A stretch of 64,000 nucleotides of DNA from Streptomyces sp. NBC_00273 (GTDB lineage: Bacteria > Actinomycetota > Actinomycetes > Streptomycetales > Streptomycetaceae), in NCBI RefSeq assembly GCF_036178145.1, contig NZ_CP108067.1, positions 5,890,001 to 5,954,000 on the forward strand. The letters are read 5' to 3'. A program made the position numbers and the translations under genes. Below the pieces are notes generated by a model that was given only the letters and a program-made list of their open reading frames with translations, was not told the DNA's origin and ran no database searches. Positions within the stretch are counted from its first letter, which is position 1, and every line of letters starts with the position of its first letter. Shown one piece after another: positions 7,793 through 18,607 of this stretch.

Positions 7793-8769
7793 GCCGCGTT
7801 CGACTCGTTTTCCCTGCGCCGGGCGTCGATGCGGGCCGCCGACGGCCAGCGGACGTCCGTCGCCCAGCCCAGCTGCTCGAACCAGCGGATCAGCCGCGCG
7901 CTGGAGTCGACCTGGCCGCGCAGCACACCGTGCCGCGCCGAGGTCGGGTCGGCGTGGTGCAGGTTGTGCCAGGACTCGCCGCACGAGAGCACCGCCAGCC
8001 ACCAGACGTTGCCACTGCGGTCCCGGGACTTGAACGGCCGCTTGCCCACCGCGTGGCAGATCGAGTTGATCGACCACGTCACGTGGTGCAGCAGCGCGAC
8101 CCGCACCAGGGAGCCCCAGAAGAACGCCGTGAACGCGCCCCACCAGGACATCGTCACCAAACCGCCCACCAGCGGCGGGATCGCCAACGAGAAGATCGTC
8201 CAGAAGACGAAGTCCCGCGAGATCCGGCGGATCGCCGGGTCCTTGATCAGGTCGGGGGCGTACTTCTGCTGATCGGTCTGCTCCTCGTCGAACAGCCAGC
8301 CGATGTGCGCCCACCACAGCCCCTTCATCAGGGCCGGCAGCGTCTCCCCGAACCGCCAGGGCGAATGCGGGTCACCCTCGTGGTCCGAGAACTTGTGGTG
8401 CTTTCGGTGGTCCGCCACCCAGCGCACCAGCGGCCCCTCCACCGCCATCGACCCCATCACGGCCAGCACGATCCGCAGCGGCCGCTTCGCCTTGAAGGAG
8501 CCGTGCGTGAAGTAGCGGTGGAAACCGATGGTGATCCCGTGACAGGCCAGGAAGTACATGAAGACCATCAGGCCGAGGTCCAGCCAGCTCACCCCCCAGC
8601 CCCAGGCCAGCGGGACCGCCGCCAGCAGGGCCACGAAGGGCACGGTGATGAACAGCAGCAGAGCGATCTGCTCGATGGAGCGCTTGTTCTCGCCGCCGAG
8701 TGTCGCGGACGGCTCGGACGTGTCGGAGGGTGCGGAGGCACCCTCGATCAGATCGGGACTGGTGGTCAT
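7789..8769 (-). CDS. Membrane fatty-acyl desaturase (delta-9 type)
   Basis: 326 aa integral membrane di-iron desaturase that introduces a double bond into acyl chains. Three histidine boxes are present: HRYFTH (about 84-89), HRKHH (121-125) and HNLHH (268-272). Hydrophobic segments occur at about 36-58, 62-80, 100-112 and 190-225. ATG 8769 is preceded by AGGGGA; longer frames upstream are non-conserved. Residues 1-30 are polar and disordered. It is followed by an overlapping TetR gene and preceded by two tandem inverted repeats. A ferredoxin or reductase partner is not in the window. Confidence 0.9.
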   Translation of the reverse strand: MTTSPDLIEGASAPSDTSEPSATLGGENKRSIEQIALLLFITVPFVALLAAVPLAWGWGVSWLDLGLMVFMYFLACHGITIGFHRYFTHGSFKAKRPLRIVLAVMGSMAVEGPLVRWVADHRKHHKFSDHEGDPHSPWRFGETLPALMKGLWWAHIGWLFDEEQTDQQKYAPDLIKDPAIRRISRDFVFWTIFSLAIPPLVGGLVTMSWWGAFTAFFWGSLVRVALLHHVTWSINSICHAVGKRPFKSRDRSGNVWWLAVLSCGESWHNLHHADPTSARHGVLRGQVDSSARLIRWFEQLGWATDVRWPSAARIDARRRENESNAA

Positions 8770-8821
8770 GGGTGTCCCCTGGGGGGTGAGTGAAGTCGGC
8801 GGGCTCCCCGGATACGAGACC

Positions 8822-8850
8822 CTACGGACCCGTAACCTACGGCATCGTAA
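8822..8850. promoter_or_regulatory. Two tandem TetR-like operators upstream of the desaturase
   Basis: Two 14-bp units, CTACGGACCCGTAA (8822-8835) and CTACGGCATCGTAA (8837-8850), are repeated every 15 bp. Each contains an inverted repeat (TACGG with CCGTA, and TACG with CGTA). They lie 53-81 bp upstream of the desaturase start, where a promoter would be. The desaturase-coupled TetR is the obvious candidate ligand. The rest of the 356-bp divergent spacer to ppc shows no other gene. Confidence 0.65.
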
Positions 8851-9125
8851 GTATGGCAAAGCCGGGTGCGCAGGCAAGGGGGGCAGCGCCGGGAGAAGGA
8901 GCGCGCGCGAGGTGTTCACGCGCCGCCTGATGAGACGTTTGTCCAGGCACACGCATCGGACACCTATCCTGGGTCCCGTCGGACAGCGCGGTCCGCACGG
9001 GCAGCCCGAGCTGCGCATCAGGAGCGGAGATCCCGCCCCCGGACCGAGTCCGGGGAAAGGCATCGCCGCACGTCGCCGGGAGCCCACCGCCCAGTAGCGC
9101 TCGAACACTGCAAGGAGCCGCACCT

Positions 9126-11888
<2,763 letters not shown>

Positions 11889-11913
11889 CGCCGAGCCCCG
11901 CACCACCACGCAC

Positions 11914-11947
11914 GGGAGCCCCCGCACCGACCGGTGCGGGGGCTCCC
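11914..11947. terminator. Bidirectional hairpin between ppc and pth
   Basis: A 16-bp perfect stem (GGGAGCCCCCGCACCG with its complement) has a 2-nt gap, between convergent stops. Confidence 0.85.
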
Positions 11948-11967
11948 CGTACATCCAGACGCCGACG

Positions 11968-12558
11968 TCAGGAGTTGTACGCCGACTGGGCGCGCTCCAG
12001 GCCCTCCTGGATCAGGCACTCCACGGAGTCCGCGGCCCGGTCCACGAACCAGTCCAGCTCCTTGCGCTCCGTCGAGGAGAAGTCCTTCAGCACGAAGTCC
12101 GCGACCTGCATCCGGCCCGGCGGCCGCCCGATGCCGCACCGCACCCGGTGGTAGTCGGGGCCCATGGACTTGGTCATCGACTTCAGGCCGTTGTGCCCGT
12201 TGTCCCCGCCGCCCAGCTTCAGCCGCAGCGTCGGGTAGTCGATGTCCAGCTCGTCGTGGACCGCGACGATCCGCTCCAGCGGCACCTTGTAGAAGTCGCG
12301 CAGCGCCGTCACCGGGCCGCCGGACAGGTTCATGTACGTCATCGGCTTGGCCAGCACCACGCGGCGGTTGGCCGGCCCCGGCGGACCGATGCGGCCCTCG
12401 ACCACCTGGGCCCGGGCCTTGTGCGCCTTGAACTTCCCGCCGATCCGCTCCGCCAGCAGGTCGGCCACCATGAACCCGATGTTGTGGCGGTTGCCCGCGT
12501 ACTCCGGTCCCGGGTTCCCCAGGCCCACGATCAGCCAGGGTGCCGCGTCGTCCGACAT
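11968..12558 (-). CDS. pth: Peptidyl-tRNA hydrolase
   Basis: 196 aa. It releases peptides from prematurely dissociated peptidyl-tRNA. Motifs: [18 protein letters not shown] with catalytic H25, [19 protein letters not shown], and [15 protein letters not shown] 12558 is chosen over the in-frame TTG three bases upstream because AGGAG sits 6 nt before this ATG. Downstream end of the tRNA-Gln/glmU/prs/rplY/pth series, but separated from rplY by a terminator-like hairpin, so partial uncoupling is likely. Confidence 0.96.
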   Translation of the reverse strand: MSDDAAPWLIVGLGNPGPEYAGNRHNIGFMVADLLAERIGGKFKAHKARAQVVEGRIGPPGPANRRVVLAKPMTYMNLSGGPVTALRDFYKVPLERIVAVHDELDIDYPTLRLKLGGGDNGHNGLKSMTKSMGPDYHRVRCGIGRPPGRMQVADFVLKDFSSTERKELDWFVDRAADSVECLIQEGLERAQSAYNS

Positions 12559-12587
12559 CAAAAGCTCCTAGGTTCCGCTACGAAGAC

Positions 12588-12624
12588 GACCGCCGTCCCG
12601 CTCCAGTGGAGCCGGACGGCGGTC
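12588..12624 (-). terminator. Hairpin between rplY and pth
   Basis: Outer stem GACCGCCGTC with GACGGCGGTC (10 bp) and inner stem CTCC/GGAG with a short loop, 33 nt after the rplY stop. Confidence 0.75.
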
Positions 12625-12656
12625 GGTCAGCAACTGCTGAGGGCGTGGGGCGAGGC

Positions 12657-13241
12657 TCAGGCCTCGGTGCCCTCGGCGGCCTCGGCGGCCGGCTCCTCGG
12701 CCTGCGGGGCGACGACCTGCAGGACGGCGATGTCGCCGTCGACGGCCAGGGTGGTGCCGGCCGGCAGGACCAGGTCGGAGGCGTGGATGGTGGCGCCGGC
12801 CTCGAGGCCCTCGATCGAGACGGTGACCTCGGTCGGGATGTGGGTGGCCTCGGCCTCGACGGAGATGGTGTTCTGGAGGGTCTCCAGCATGTTGCCACCG
12901 GCGGCCAGGTCGCCCTCGGTCACGATCGCGACGTCGACGGTGACCTTCTCGCCCTTCTTGACGATCAGGAAGTCGACGTGGGAGATGGAGCGCTTCAGCG
13001 GGTGCTTCTGCACGGCCTTCGGGATGACCAGCTCGGTGCCGGCGTCGCCGAGGTCCAGGGAGATCAGGACGTTCGGGGTGCGCAGCGCCAGCTGAAGGGC
13101 GTGGGCGTCGACGTTGACGTGCTTCGGGTCGGTGCCGTGACCGTAGATGACGCCGGGGGTCAGGGCGTCACGGCGGGCCTGGCGGGCAGAGCCCTTGCCG
13201 AAGGTGTCGCGGATCTTGGCGGAAAGCTTGACCTCGGACAT
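12657..13241 (-). CDS. rplY: 50S ribosomal protein L25 (CTC/general stress form)
   Basis: 194 aa, the long L25/TL5/CTC type. An N-terminal L25 beta-barrel binding 5S rRNA (about 1-95, RRDALTPGVIYGHG) is followed by the C-terminal CTC beta domain (about 100-180) and an acidic tail (EEPAAEAAEGTEA). ATG 13241 follows GAGGAG at ideal spacing; the longer frame upstream is spurious. It lies between prs and pth, a conserved actinobacterial order. The long form is linked to stress in other Gram-positives. Confidence 0.95.
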   Translation of the reverse strand: MSEVKLSAKIRDTFGKGSARQARRDALTPGVIYGHGTDPKHVNVDAHALQLALRTPNVLISLDLGDAGTELVIPKAVQKHPLKRSISHVDFLIVKKGEKVTVDVAIVTEGDLAAGGNMLETLQNTISVEAEATHIPTEVTVSIEGLEAGATIHASDLVLPAGTTLAVDGDIAVLQVVAPQAEEPAAEAAEGTEA

Positions 13242-13420
13242 GCTCACTCCTCGTGGGGTGACGGAAGAAACGGAAGTCACCCGGCCGAAACGGCCTGCTA
13301 CGAAGAGCGCGTCGATAACGGAGCATCCGTACCGCAAACAGGTACGGCCTCCCTCGCCGAGCAACTCATGGAGTGTACCCGGCGGGGGAGGCCGCACCAA
13401 AAGGATCTACCGCGCAGCGG

Positions 13421-14398
13421 TTACTGCTGCTCCTCGAAGAGGCTGGTGACGGAGCCGTCCTCGAAGACCTCGCGCACGGCGCGCGCGATCATCGGGGCGA
13501 TCGACAGCACCGTGATCTTGTCGAGCTCCAGGTCGGACGGGTCCGGCAGGGTGTTCGTGAAGACGAACTCGCTGACCTTGGAGTTCTTCAGACGGTCAGC
13601 GGCCGGGCCCGACAGGATGCCGTGCGTGGCCGTCACGATGACGTCCTCGGCGCCGTGCGCGAACAGCGCGTCGGCCGCGGCGCAGATGGTGCCACCGGTG
13701 TCGATCATGTCGTCGACCAGGACGCAGACGCGGCCCTTGACCTCACCGACGACCTCGTGGACGGTCACCTGGTTGGCGACGTCCTTGTCGCGGCGCTTGT
13801 GCACGATCGCCAGCGGCGCGTCCAGACGGTCGCACCAGCGGTCGGCCACGCGCACGCGACCGGCGTCCGGGGACACGATCGTGAGCTTCGTGCGGTCCAC
13901 CTTGGCGCCGACGTAGTCCGCGAGGACGTTCAGGGCCGAGAGGTGGTCCACCGGGCCGTCGAAGAAGCCCTGGATCTGGTCCGTGTGCAGGTCGACCGTG
14001 AGGATGCGGTCCGCACCCGCGGTCTTCAGCAGATCGGCGACCAGGCGGGCCGAGATCGGCTCGCGGCCCTTGTGCTTCTTGTCCTGGCGGGCGTACCCGT
14101 AGGACGGCACGATCACGGTGATGGAGCGTGCCGACGCGCGCTTCAGCGCGTCGATCATGATCAGCTGCTCCATGATCCACTTGTTGATCGGAGCCGTGTG
14201 GCTCTGGATCAGGAAGCAGTCCGCGCCGCGCGCCGACTCCTGGAAGCGGACGTAGATCTCACCGTTCGCGAAGTCGAAAGCCTTGGTCGGCACGAGGGCG
14301 ACGCCCAGCTGGTGCGCAACCTCCTCGGCCAGCTCGGGGTGGGCGCGGCCGGAGAAGAGCATCAGCTTCTTCTCGCCGGTCGTCTTGATCCCGGTCAC
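13421..14398 (-). CDS. prs: Ribose-phosphate pyrophosphokinase (PRPP synthetase)
   Basis: 325 aa class I enzyme making PRPP from ribose 5-phosphate and ATP for nucleotides, His and Trp. Motifs: FANGEIYVRFQESARG; the flexible loop YARQDKKHKGREPISA; the metal site DLHTDQIQGFF; and the PRPP loop VLVDDMIDTGGTI. Start is GTG 14398 with GAGGAG upstream. It lies downstream of glmU (gap 133 bp, containing a hairpin) as in mycobacteria. Confidence 0.97.
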   Translation of the reverse strand: MTGIKTTGEKKLMLFSGRAHPELAEEVAHQLGVALVPTKAFDFANGEIYVRFQESARGADCFLIQSHTAPINKWIMEQLIMIDALKRASARSITVIVPSYGYARQDKKHKGREPISARLVADLLKTAGADRILTVDLHTDQIQGFFDGPVDHLSALNVLADYVGAKVDRTKLTIVSPDAGRVRVADRWCDRLDAPLAIVHKRRDKDVANQVTVHEVVGEVKGRVCVLVDDMIDTGGTICAAADALFAHGAEDVIVTATHGILSGPAADRLKNSKVSEFVFTNTLPDPSDLELDKITVLSIAPMIARAVREVFEDGSVTSLFEEQQ

Positions 14399-14490
14399 AG
14401 CACAGTCTCCTCAGACGTGTTGAAGCTGCTCGCCCCCATGTGCGTCCGTCCCGCACACGGTGAGCCAGCCGAATTGCGTGCACCTATCAC

Positions 14491-14512
14491 GGTACGCCGT
14501 CGCGGGCGTACC
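14491..14512 (-). terminator. Small hairpin between glmU and prs
   Basis: An 8-bp perfect stem, GGTACGCC with GGCGTACC, has a 6-nt loop just after the glmU stop and is followed on the minus strand by sequence without a U-tract. It could terminate or attenuate; a weak call. Confidence 0.45.
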
Positions 14513-14531
14513 TGTTTCCGGTCAGTTCACC

Positions 14532-15977
14532 TCAGGGGCGCTCGGCGTCCTCCGGGGCCGCCGACTGCGCCGCCGCGGCAGCCGCACTGCCCGGACGCTT
14601 GCGGGCCACCCAGCCCTCGATATTCCGCTGCTGGCCACGGGCCACGGCCAGGGCGCCCGGCGGCACGTCCTTGGTGATCACGGACCCGGCGGCCGTGTAG
14701 GCGCCGTCCCCGATGGTGACGGGAGCCACAAACATGTTGTCCGAACCCGTCTTGCAGTGTGAGCCGACGGTGGTGTGGTGCTTGTGTTCGCCGTCGTAGT
14801 TCACGAAGACGCTCGCGGCGCCGATGTTGGTGTACTCGCCGATCGTCGCGTCGCCCACGTACGACAGATGGGGGACCTTGGTGCCCTCGCCGATCGTCGC
14901 GTTCTTCATCTCGACGTAGGTACCGGCCTTGGCCTTGGCGCCGAGGTTCGTGCCGGGGCGCAGGTACGCGAAGGGACCCACGCTCGCCTGCGGGCCCACG
15001 ACCGCGCTCTCGGCGACCGTGTTGTCCACCCGGGCGCCCGCGCCCACGTGGGTGTCCTTGAGCCGGGTGTTGGGGCCGACCTCGGCGCCCTCGGCGATGT
15101 GCGTGGTCCCCAGCAGCTGGGTGCCGGGGTGCACGATCGCGTCCTGCCCGAAGGTGACGGTCACGTCGACGAAGGTGCTGGCCGGGTCGACGACCGTGAC
15201 GCCCGCGAGCATGGCCTGCTCCAGCAGGCGCGCGTTCAGCAGCGCGCGGGCCTCGGCGAGCTGCACGCGGTTGTTGATCCCGAGGATCTGCCGGTGGTCG
15301 CTGCCGACGGCCGCGCCGACGCGGTGCCCGGCCTCGCGCAGGATGCCGAGGACGTCGGTGAGGTACTCCTCGCCCTGGCTGTTGTCGGTACGGACCTTGC
15401 CGAGGGCGTCGGCGAGCAGGGCGCCGTCGAAGGCGAAGACGCCCGAGTTGATCTCGCGGATCGCGCGCTGGGCGTCGGAGGCGTCCTTGTGCTCGACGAT
15501 GGCCGTCACGGCGCCGCCGGCGTCGCGGACGATGCGTCCGTAGCCGGTGGAGTCGGGGACCTCGGCGGTCAGCACGGTGACGGCGTTGCCGTCGGCCTCG
15601 TGCGTCCGCGCGAGCGCGGCCAGGGTCTGCCCGGTCAGCAGCGGGGTGTCGCCGCAGACGACGATCACGGTGCCGGTGATGCCGCCGCCGAGCTCTTCGA
15701 GGGCCATGCGGACGGCGTGCCCGGTGCCGTTCTGCTCGTACTGGACGGCGGTGCGGACGTCGGCGTCGATGCCGGCCAGGTGTGCGGTGACCTGCTCGCG
15801 GGCGTGCCCCACGACCACGACGAGGTGCTCGGGGTCCAGCTCGCGGGAGGCGGCGACGACGTGACCGACGAGCGAGCGCCCGCAGATCTCGTGGAGAACC
15901 TTGGGAGTCGCCGACTTCATGCGGGTGCCTTCACCCGCTGCGAGTACGACGACGGCTGCCGGGCGGTTGGCGCTCAC
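14532..15977 (-). CDS. glmU: Bifunctional GlcN-1-P acetyltransferase / GlcNAc-1-P uridyltransferase
   Basis: 481 aa. It makes UDP-GlcNAc for peptidoglycan. The N-terminal pyrophosphorylase has LAAGEGTRMKS at 12-22. The C-terminal left-handed beta-helix consists of hexapeptide repeats from about 255 to 440 and contains the acetyltransferase residues in the YVEMKNATIGEGTK and FVNYDGEHKHHT stretches. The start is GTG 15977, immediately before the conserved SANRPAAVVVLAAG; longer frames run into the tRNA gene. The C-terminus carries an Ala-rich tail. tRNA-Gln lies about 110 bp upstream on the same strand. Confidence 0.96.
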   Translation of the reverse strand: MSANRPAAVVVLAAGEGTRMKSATPKVLHEICGRSLVGHVVAASRELDPEHLVVVVGHAREQVTAHLAGIDADVRTAVQYEQNGTGHAVRMALEELGGGITGTVIVVCGDTPLLTGQTLAALARTHEADGNAVTVLTAEVPDSTGYGRIVRDAGGAVTAIVEHKDASDAQRAIREINSGVFAFDGALLADALGKVRTDNSQGEEYLTDVLGILREAGHRVGAAVGSDHRQILGINNRVQLAEARALLNARLLEQAMLAGVTVVDPASTFVDVTVTFGQDAIVHPGTQLLGTTHIAEGAEVGPNTRLKDTHVGAGARVDNTVAESAVVGPQASVGPFAYLRPGTNLGAKAKAGTYVEMKNATIGEGTKVPHLSYVGDATIGEYTNIGAASVFVNYDGEHKHHTTVGSHCKTGSDNMFVAPVTIGDGAYTAAGSVITKDVPPGALAVARGQQRNIEGWVARKRPGSAAAAAAQSAAPEDAERP

Positions 15978-16085
15978 GGGGATGCCCTTCGGCTTCGGGG
16001 GTGGACCCGTGAAGGATACCGGGGTGCCGGTGGCCCCGAACGAACGTGGGTCCCGACCGAGAAGGTCCGGACCCGGAGTTGCGCA

Positions 16086-16156
16086 GCTCCCCCGCCAGGA
16101 CTCGAACCCGGACATAAGGCACCAAAAGCCTCAGTGCTGCCAATTACACCACAGGG
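16086..16156 (-). tRNA. tRNA-Gln (anticodon TTG)
   Basis: 71-nt cloverleaf on the minus strand. The acceptor is TCCCCTG with CGGGGGA. The D arm is GTGT/GCAC, the anticodon stem GAGGC/GCCTT with loop TTTTGGT (anticodon TTG, reads CAA), and the T arm CCGGG-TTCGAGT-CCTGG. CCA is not encoded. It lies directly upstream of glmU. No integrase or att-like duplication is beside it. Confidence 0.95.
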
Positions 16157-16319
16157 GATAGTGAATGTAGCCCAATCGGACATTTCGGCGTACCGATCAA
16201 GCTGGCCGTCCCTACTATGCCGTACCACCTGCCCTCACCGCGACGGTACCCGTCCCCGTCGTTTCGGTGGCGGGGTATTTCCCCGGGGCGTCGCACAAGC
16301 CGCCCGTACGCTGGACGGC

Positions 16320-17591
16320 ATGACCAAAACGGGGGAAGTGGAAGGCCGGGCCGGGCCGCCTTTGTGGTGGGCGCGGCGGCGCGACGCCGTGGGGGACCTG
16401 GTGCTCGGCGGGGTGTCCGCCCTCGAGTGCGCGTGGGAGGGCGTGCCCTTCGCCGCCGAGTCGGGGCTGCCGACCGCGGTAGGCGTGCTGTTCGGGTTCG
16501 TGGTGGGGGCCACGCTCGTGCTGCGGCGGCGGTGGCCGATCGCCGTGGTGCTCGTCGGGATCGCCGTGGCACCGGCCTCGATGGGGTTCCTGCTCTCGGT
16601 GGTCGGGATGTACACGCTGGCCTCCTCCGAGGTGCCCCGGCGGATCACGGCCACGCTGGCCTCGATGTCGCTGGCCGCGACCTTCGTCGTGATGTACCTG
16701 CGCACCCGCGGGGACGTGGAGGCCGACACGACGCTCGTGGTCGTGCTGTCCGGGTTCGTCGCGGTGGCGCTGACCGTGCCCCCGATGCTGTTCGGGCTCT
16801 ACATCGGGGCCCGGCGGCGGCTGATGGAGAGCCTGCAGGAACGGGCGGACTCCCTGGAACGGGAGCTGTCGCTGCTGGCGGACCGGGCGGAGGAGCGGGC
16901 CGAGTGGGCCCGTACGGAGGAGCGCACCCGGATCGCGCGGGAGATGCACGACGTGGTCGCCCACCGGGTCTCGCTGATGGTGGTGCACGCGGCCGCACTG
17001 GAGGCGGTGGCGGTCAAGGACCCGGCGCGGGCCGCGAAGAACGCGGCCCTGGTGGGGGACATGGGGCGGCAGGCGCTGACGGAGCTGCGCGAGATGCTCG
17101 GCGTGCTCCGGGCGCCGCCCAAGCCGGCCCCGGCTCCCGCGCTGCCCGCTGTGCCCGTCGTCGCGGTCACGTTCGCAGCGGGCGCCGGCGCCGCGGAGGA
17201 CGGGCCCTCGCTCGGCGAGCTGGAGGCGTTGGTCGGCCAGTCGCGGGCGGCGGGGATGAGCGTGGAGATGCTGGTGCACGGCGAGTGGGCGGCGTACGCG
17301 GCGGAGGTCGAGCAGACGGCGTTCCGCGTGGTGCAGGAGGCGCTCACCAACTGCCACAAGCACGCCCCGGGCGCGCGGGTCGTGGTGCGGCTCGCGCACC
17401 GGGCCGGGGAGGTGGCCATGCAGGTGGAGAACGGCCCTTGCGACGGCAAGGCCCCCGAACCGGGCCTGCCGAGCGGCGGGAACGGACTGGTCGGGATGCG
17501 GGAGCGAGTCCTCGCGCTGGGCGGGGTGTTCGTGTCCGGTCCGACGGACGCGGGCGGCTTCAAGGTCTCGGCGGTCCTGCCGACGGCGTAG
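16320..17591 (+). CDS. Orphan NarL-type sensor histidine kinase
   Basis: 423 aa. N-terminal hydrophobic helices (about 52-68, 73-98, 107-126, 138-163) are followed by a coiled linker. A HisKA_3 dimerisation helix follows with phospho-acceptor H210 in REMHDVVAHRVSLM. The HATPase_c domain has the N-box QEALTNCHKHA and G-box SGGNGLVGMRERV. ATG 16320 has no ribosome site, but TACGCT (16307-16312) ends 7 nt before it, so a leaderless message is likely. No response regulator gene is adjacent; the NarL-type regulators earlier in the window are possible partners but distant. Confidence 0.88.
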   Translation: MTKTGEVEGRAGPPLWWARRRDAVGDLVLGGVSALECAWEGVPFAAESGLPTAVGVLFGFVVGATLVLRRRWPIAVVLVGIAVAPASMGFLLSVVGMYTLASSEVPRRITATLASMSLAATFVVMYLRTRGDVEADTTLVVVLSGFVAVALTVPPMLFGLYIGARRRLMESLQERADSLERELSLLADRAEERAEWARTEERTRIAREMHDVVAHRVSLMVVHAAALEAVAVKDPARAAKNAALVGDMGRQALTELREMLGVLRAPPKPAPAPALPAVPVVAVTFAAGAGAAEDGPSLGELEALVGQSRAAGMSVEMLVHGEWAAYAAEVEQTAFRVVQEALTNCHKHAPGARVVVRLAHRAGEVAMQVENGPCDGKAPEPGLPSGGNGLVGMRERVLALGGVFVSGPTDAGGFKVSAVLPTA

Positions 17592-17593
17592 CC

Positions 17594-17721
17594 GGGCGGG
17601 CCCGAGTCGTCCTGCGGACCCGGTGCGGGCCGGCCCGCGGGGCCTCTTCTCGGCGGGGCGGGCGGGTCCGAGTCGTCCTGTGGGCCGGGATCCGCGGGCG
17701 CGGTGCGGGCCGGTCCGCGGG
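17594..17721. repeat. Imperfect tandem repeat in the spacer after the kinase
   Basis: The block CGAGTCGTCCTG followed by GGTGCGGGCCGG(T/C)CCGCGGG occurs at 17601-17641 and again at 17668-17721, with divergent filler. No coding frame is convincing here. Confidence 0.55.
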
Positions 17722-17757
17722 ACCGGACAGGGGTGTCTGTCTCGGCGGTACCCAGCG

Positions 17758-17869
17758 GTCCTGCGGGGACACCCCTCACCGTCCCCGCTCCCCACGCGTC
17801 GGGGCGGCTTCGGGGCACTGACGGAGCCTTGCCGTGGGGTGGGGACACGGTGGAGTGTCCCCGCAGGAC
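17758..17869. repeat. Long inverted repeat
   Basis: The left arm at 17758-17796 starts GTCCTGCGGGGACAC and the right arm at 17832-17869 ends GTGTCCCCGCAGGAC. The ends are perfect and the inner part is nearly so (Pu/Py slips), with a loop of about 35 nt. The transcript would form a large hairpin; it could be a terminator or the remnant of a small palindromic element. Confidence 0.6.
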
Positions 17870-17954
17870 GAGCGCGCACCACCGAGCACGACCGCGACAT
17901 GGCGCACCGCGCGAGCCGAGGAGACATTCCGGCGGGGCACCGCCCCACACCACC

Positions 17955-18003
17955 CAGCCCCGCCGGCGCTTGAGGCGCGGGGTCCGGGGCAGAGCCCCGG
18001 CAC
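17955..18003. repeat. Dispersed Streptomyces palindromic repeat
   Basis: A double hairpin: CCCCGCCGGCGC-TTGA-GGCGCGGGG followed by CCGGGGCAGAGCCCCGG. I recognise this GGCGCTTGAGGCGCGGGG module as very common in Streptomyces intergenic DNA. The rest of 17592-18098 holds no gene that I can support. Confidence 0.6.
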
Positions 18004-18098
18004 CACCGACCAGCCCGTGCCGAACCGCGCAGCGACCCCGCACCACACCACCACCCCGGCGGGAGCCAAAGGGCCCCGGGACCACCGACCGGCCGGAG

Positions 18099-18605
18099 CT
18101 AGGTGGTCAGGCGGGTCGGTTGGAGGCCCGTCAGGAGGAGGGTGAGGGCCTCGTCGACGGTGGAGCCGAGGTACCAGTCGCCGGTGTGGTCGATGCCGTA
18201 GGCGCGGCCCTCGCGGTCGATCGCGAGGTGGGAGCCGCCGTCGGCCTCGACGCCCAGCGGGCACAGCTGCGTGGAGAGGGCCCGGCCGAGGTCGGCGAAA
18301 GTGCGCGCGAGGTGGAGTCCGGTGAGCGGGTCGATCCGGACGGGCGTCGGGGCGATCTGGCGGCCGGGGCCGTGCGCGGCGACCGTCAGGCCGCCGAACT
18401 CGGCCCACGCCTCGACGGCGGCGGGGAAGACGGTGTGCCGGTGTCCGGCGGGCGTGGTGTGGTCCCGCAGGGCGTCGGCCCAGTACTCGGCCTGCTTGAT
18501 GTCCCACCGGCCGGGTTCCCAGCTGGCGGTGCGCAGGGCGGAGTCCACGGCGACCGGGAAACGGGTGGCCGAGGAGCGGTCGTAGGACGCGGAGGCGGCG
18601 GTCAT
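18099..18605 (-). CDS. SUKH-3 family immunity-like protein
   Basis: 168 aa. Features of the SUKH-3 (SMI1/KNR4-related) fold: FPAAVEAWAEFGGL, RIDPLTG, LGRALSTQLCPLGVEADGGSHLAIDREGRAYGI with the DxxGxxY pattern, and STVDEALTLLLTGL near the end. SUKH proteins generally neutralise nucleic-acid-targeting toxins. It starts 2 bp after the stop of the upstream deaminase gene, so the two are coupled and probably act together. No signal peptide, so cytoplasmic. Immunity function is inferred from family and context. Confidence 0.8.
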   Translation of the reverse strand: MTAASASYDRSSATRFPVAVDSALRTASWEPGRWDIKQAEYWADALRDHTTPAGHRHTVFPAAVEAWAEFGGLTVAAHGPGRQIAPTPVRIDPLTGLHLARTFADLGRALSTQLCPLGVEADGGSHLAIDREGRAYGIDHTGDWYLGSTVDEALTLLLTGLQPTRLTT

Positions 18606-18607
18606 GG

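Noticed and set aside
12559..12561. TTG start for pth
   Set aside because: AGGAG would be only 3 nt away; ATG at 12558 has normal spacing.
16086..16156. tRNA-Gln as an integration (att) site
   Set aside because: No integrase, no duplicated tRNA 3' end and no accessory genes beside it.
14775..16319. Upstream extension of the histidine kinase across glmU and the tRNA
   Set aside because: The extension is antisense to glmU; the kinase homology and a -10 box place the start at 16320.
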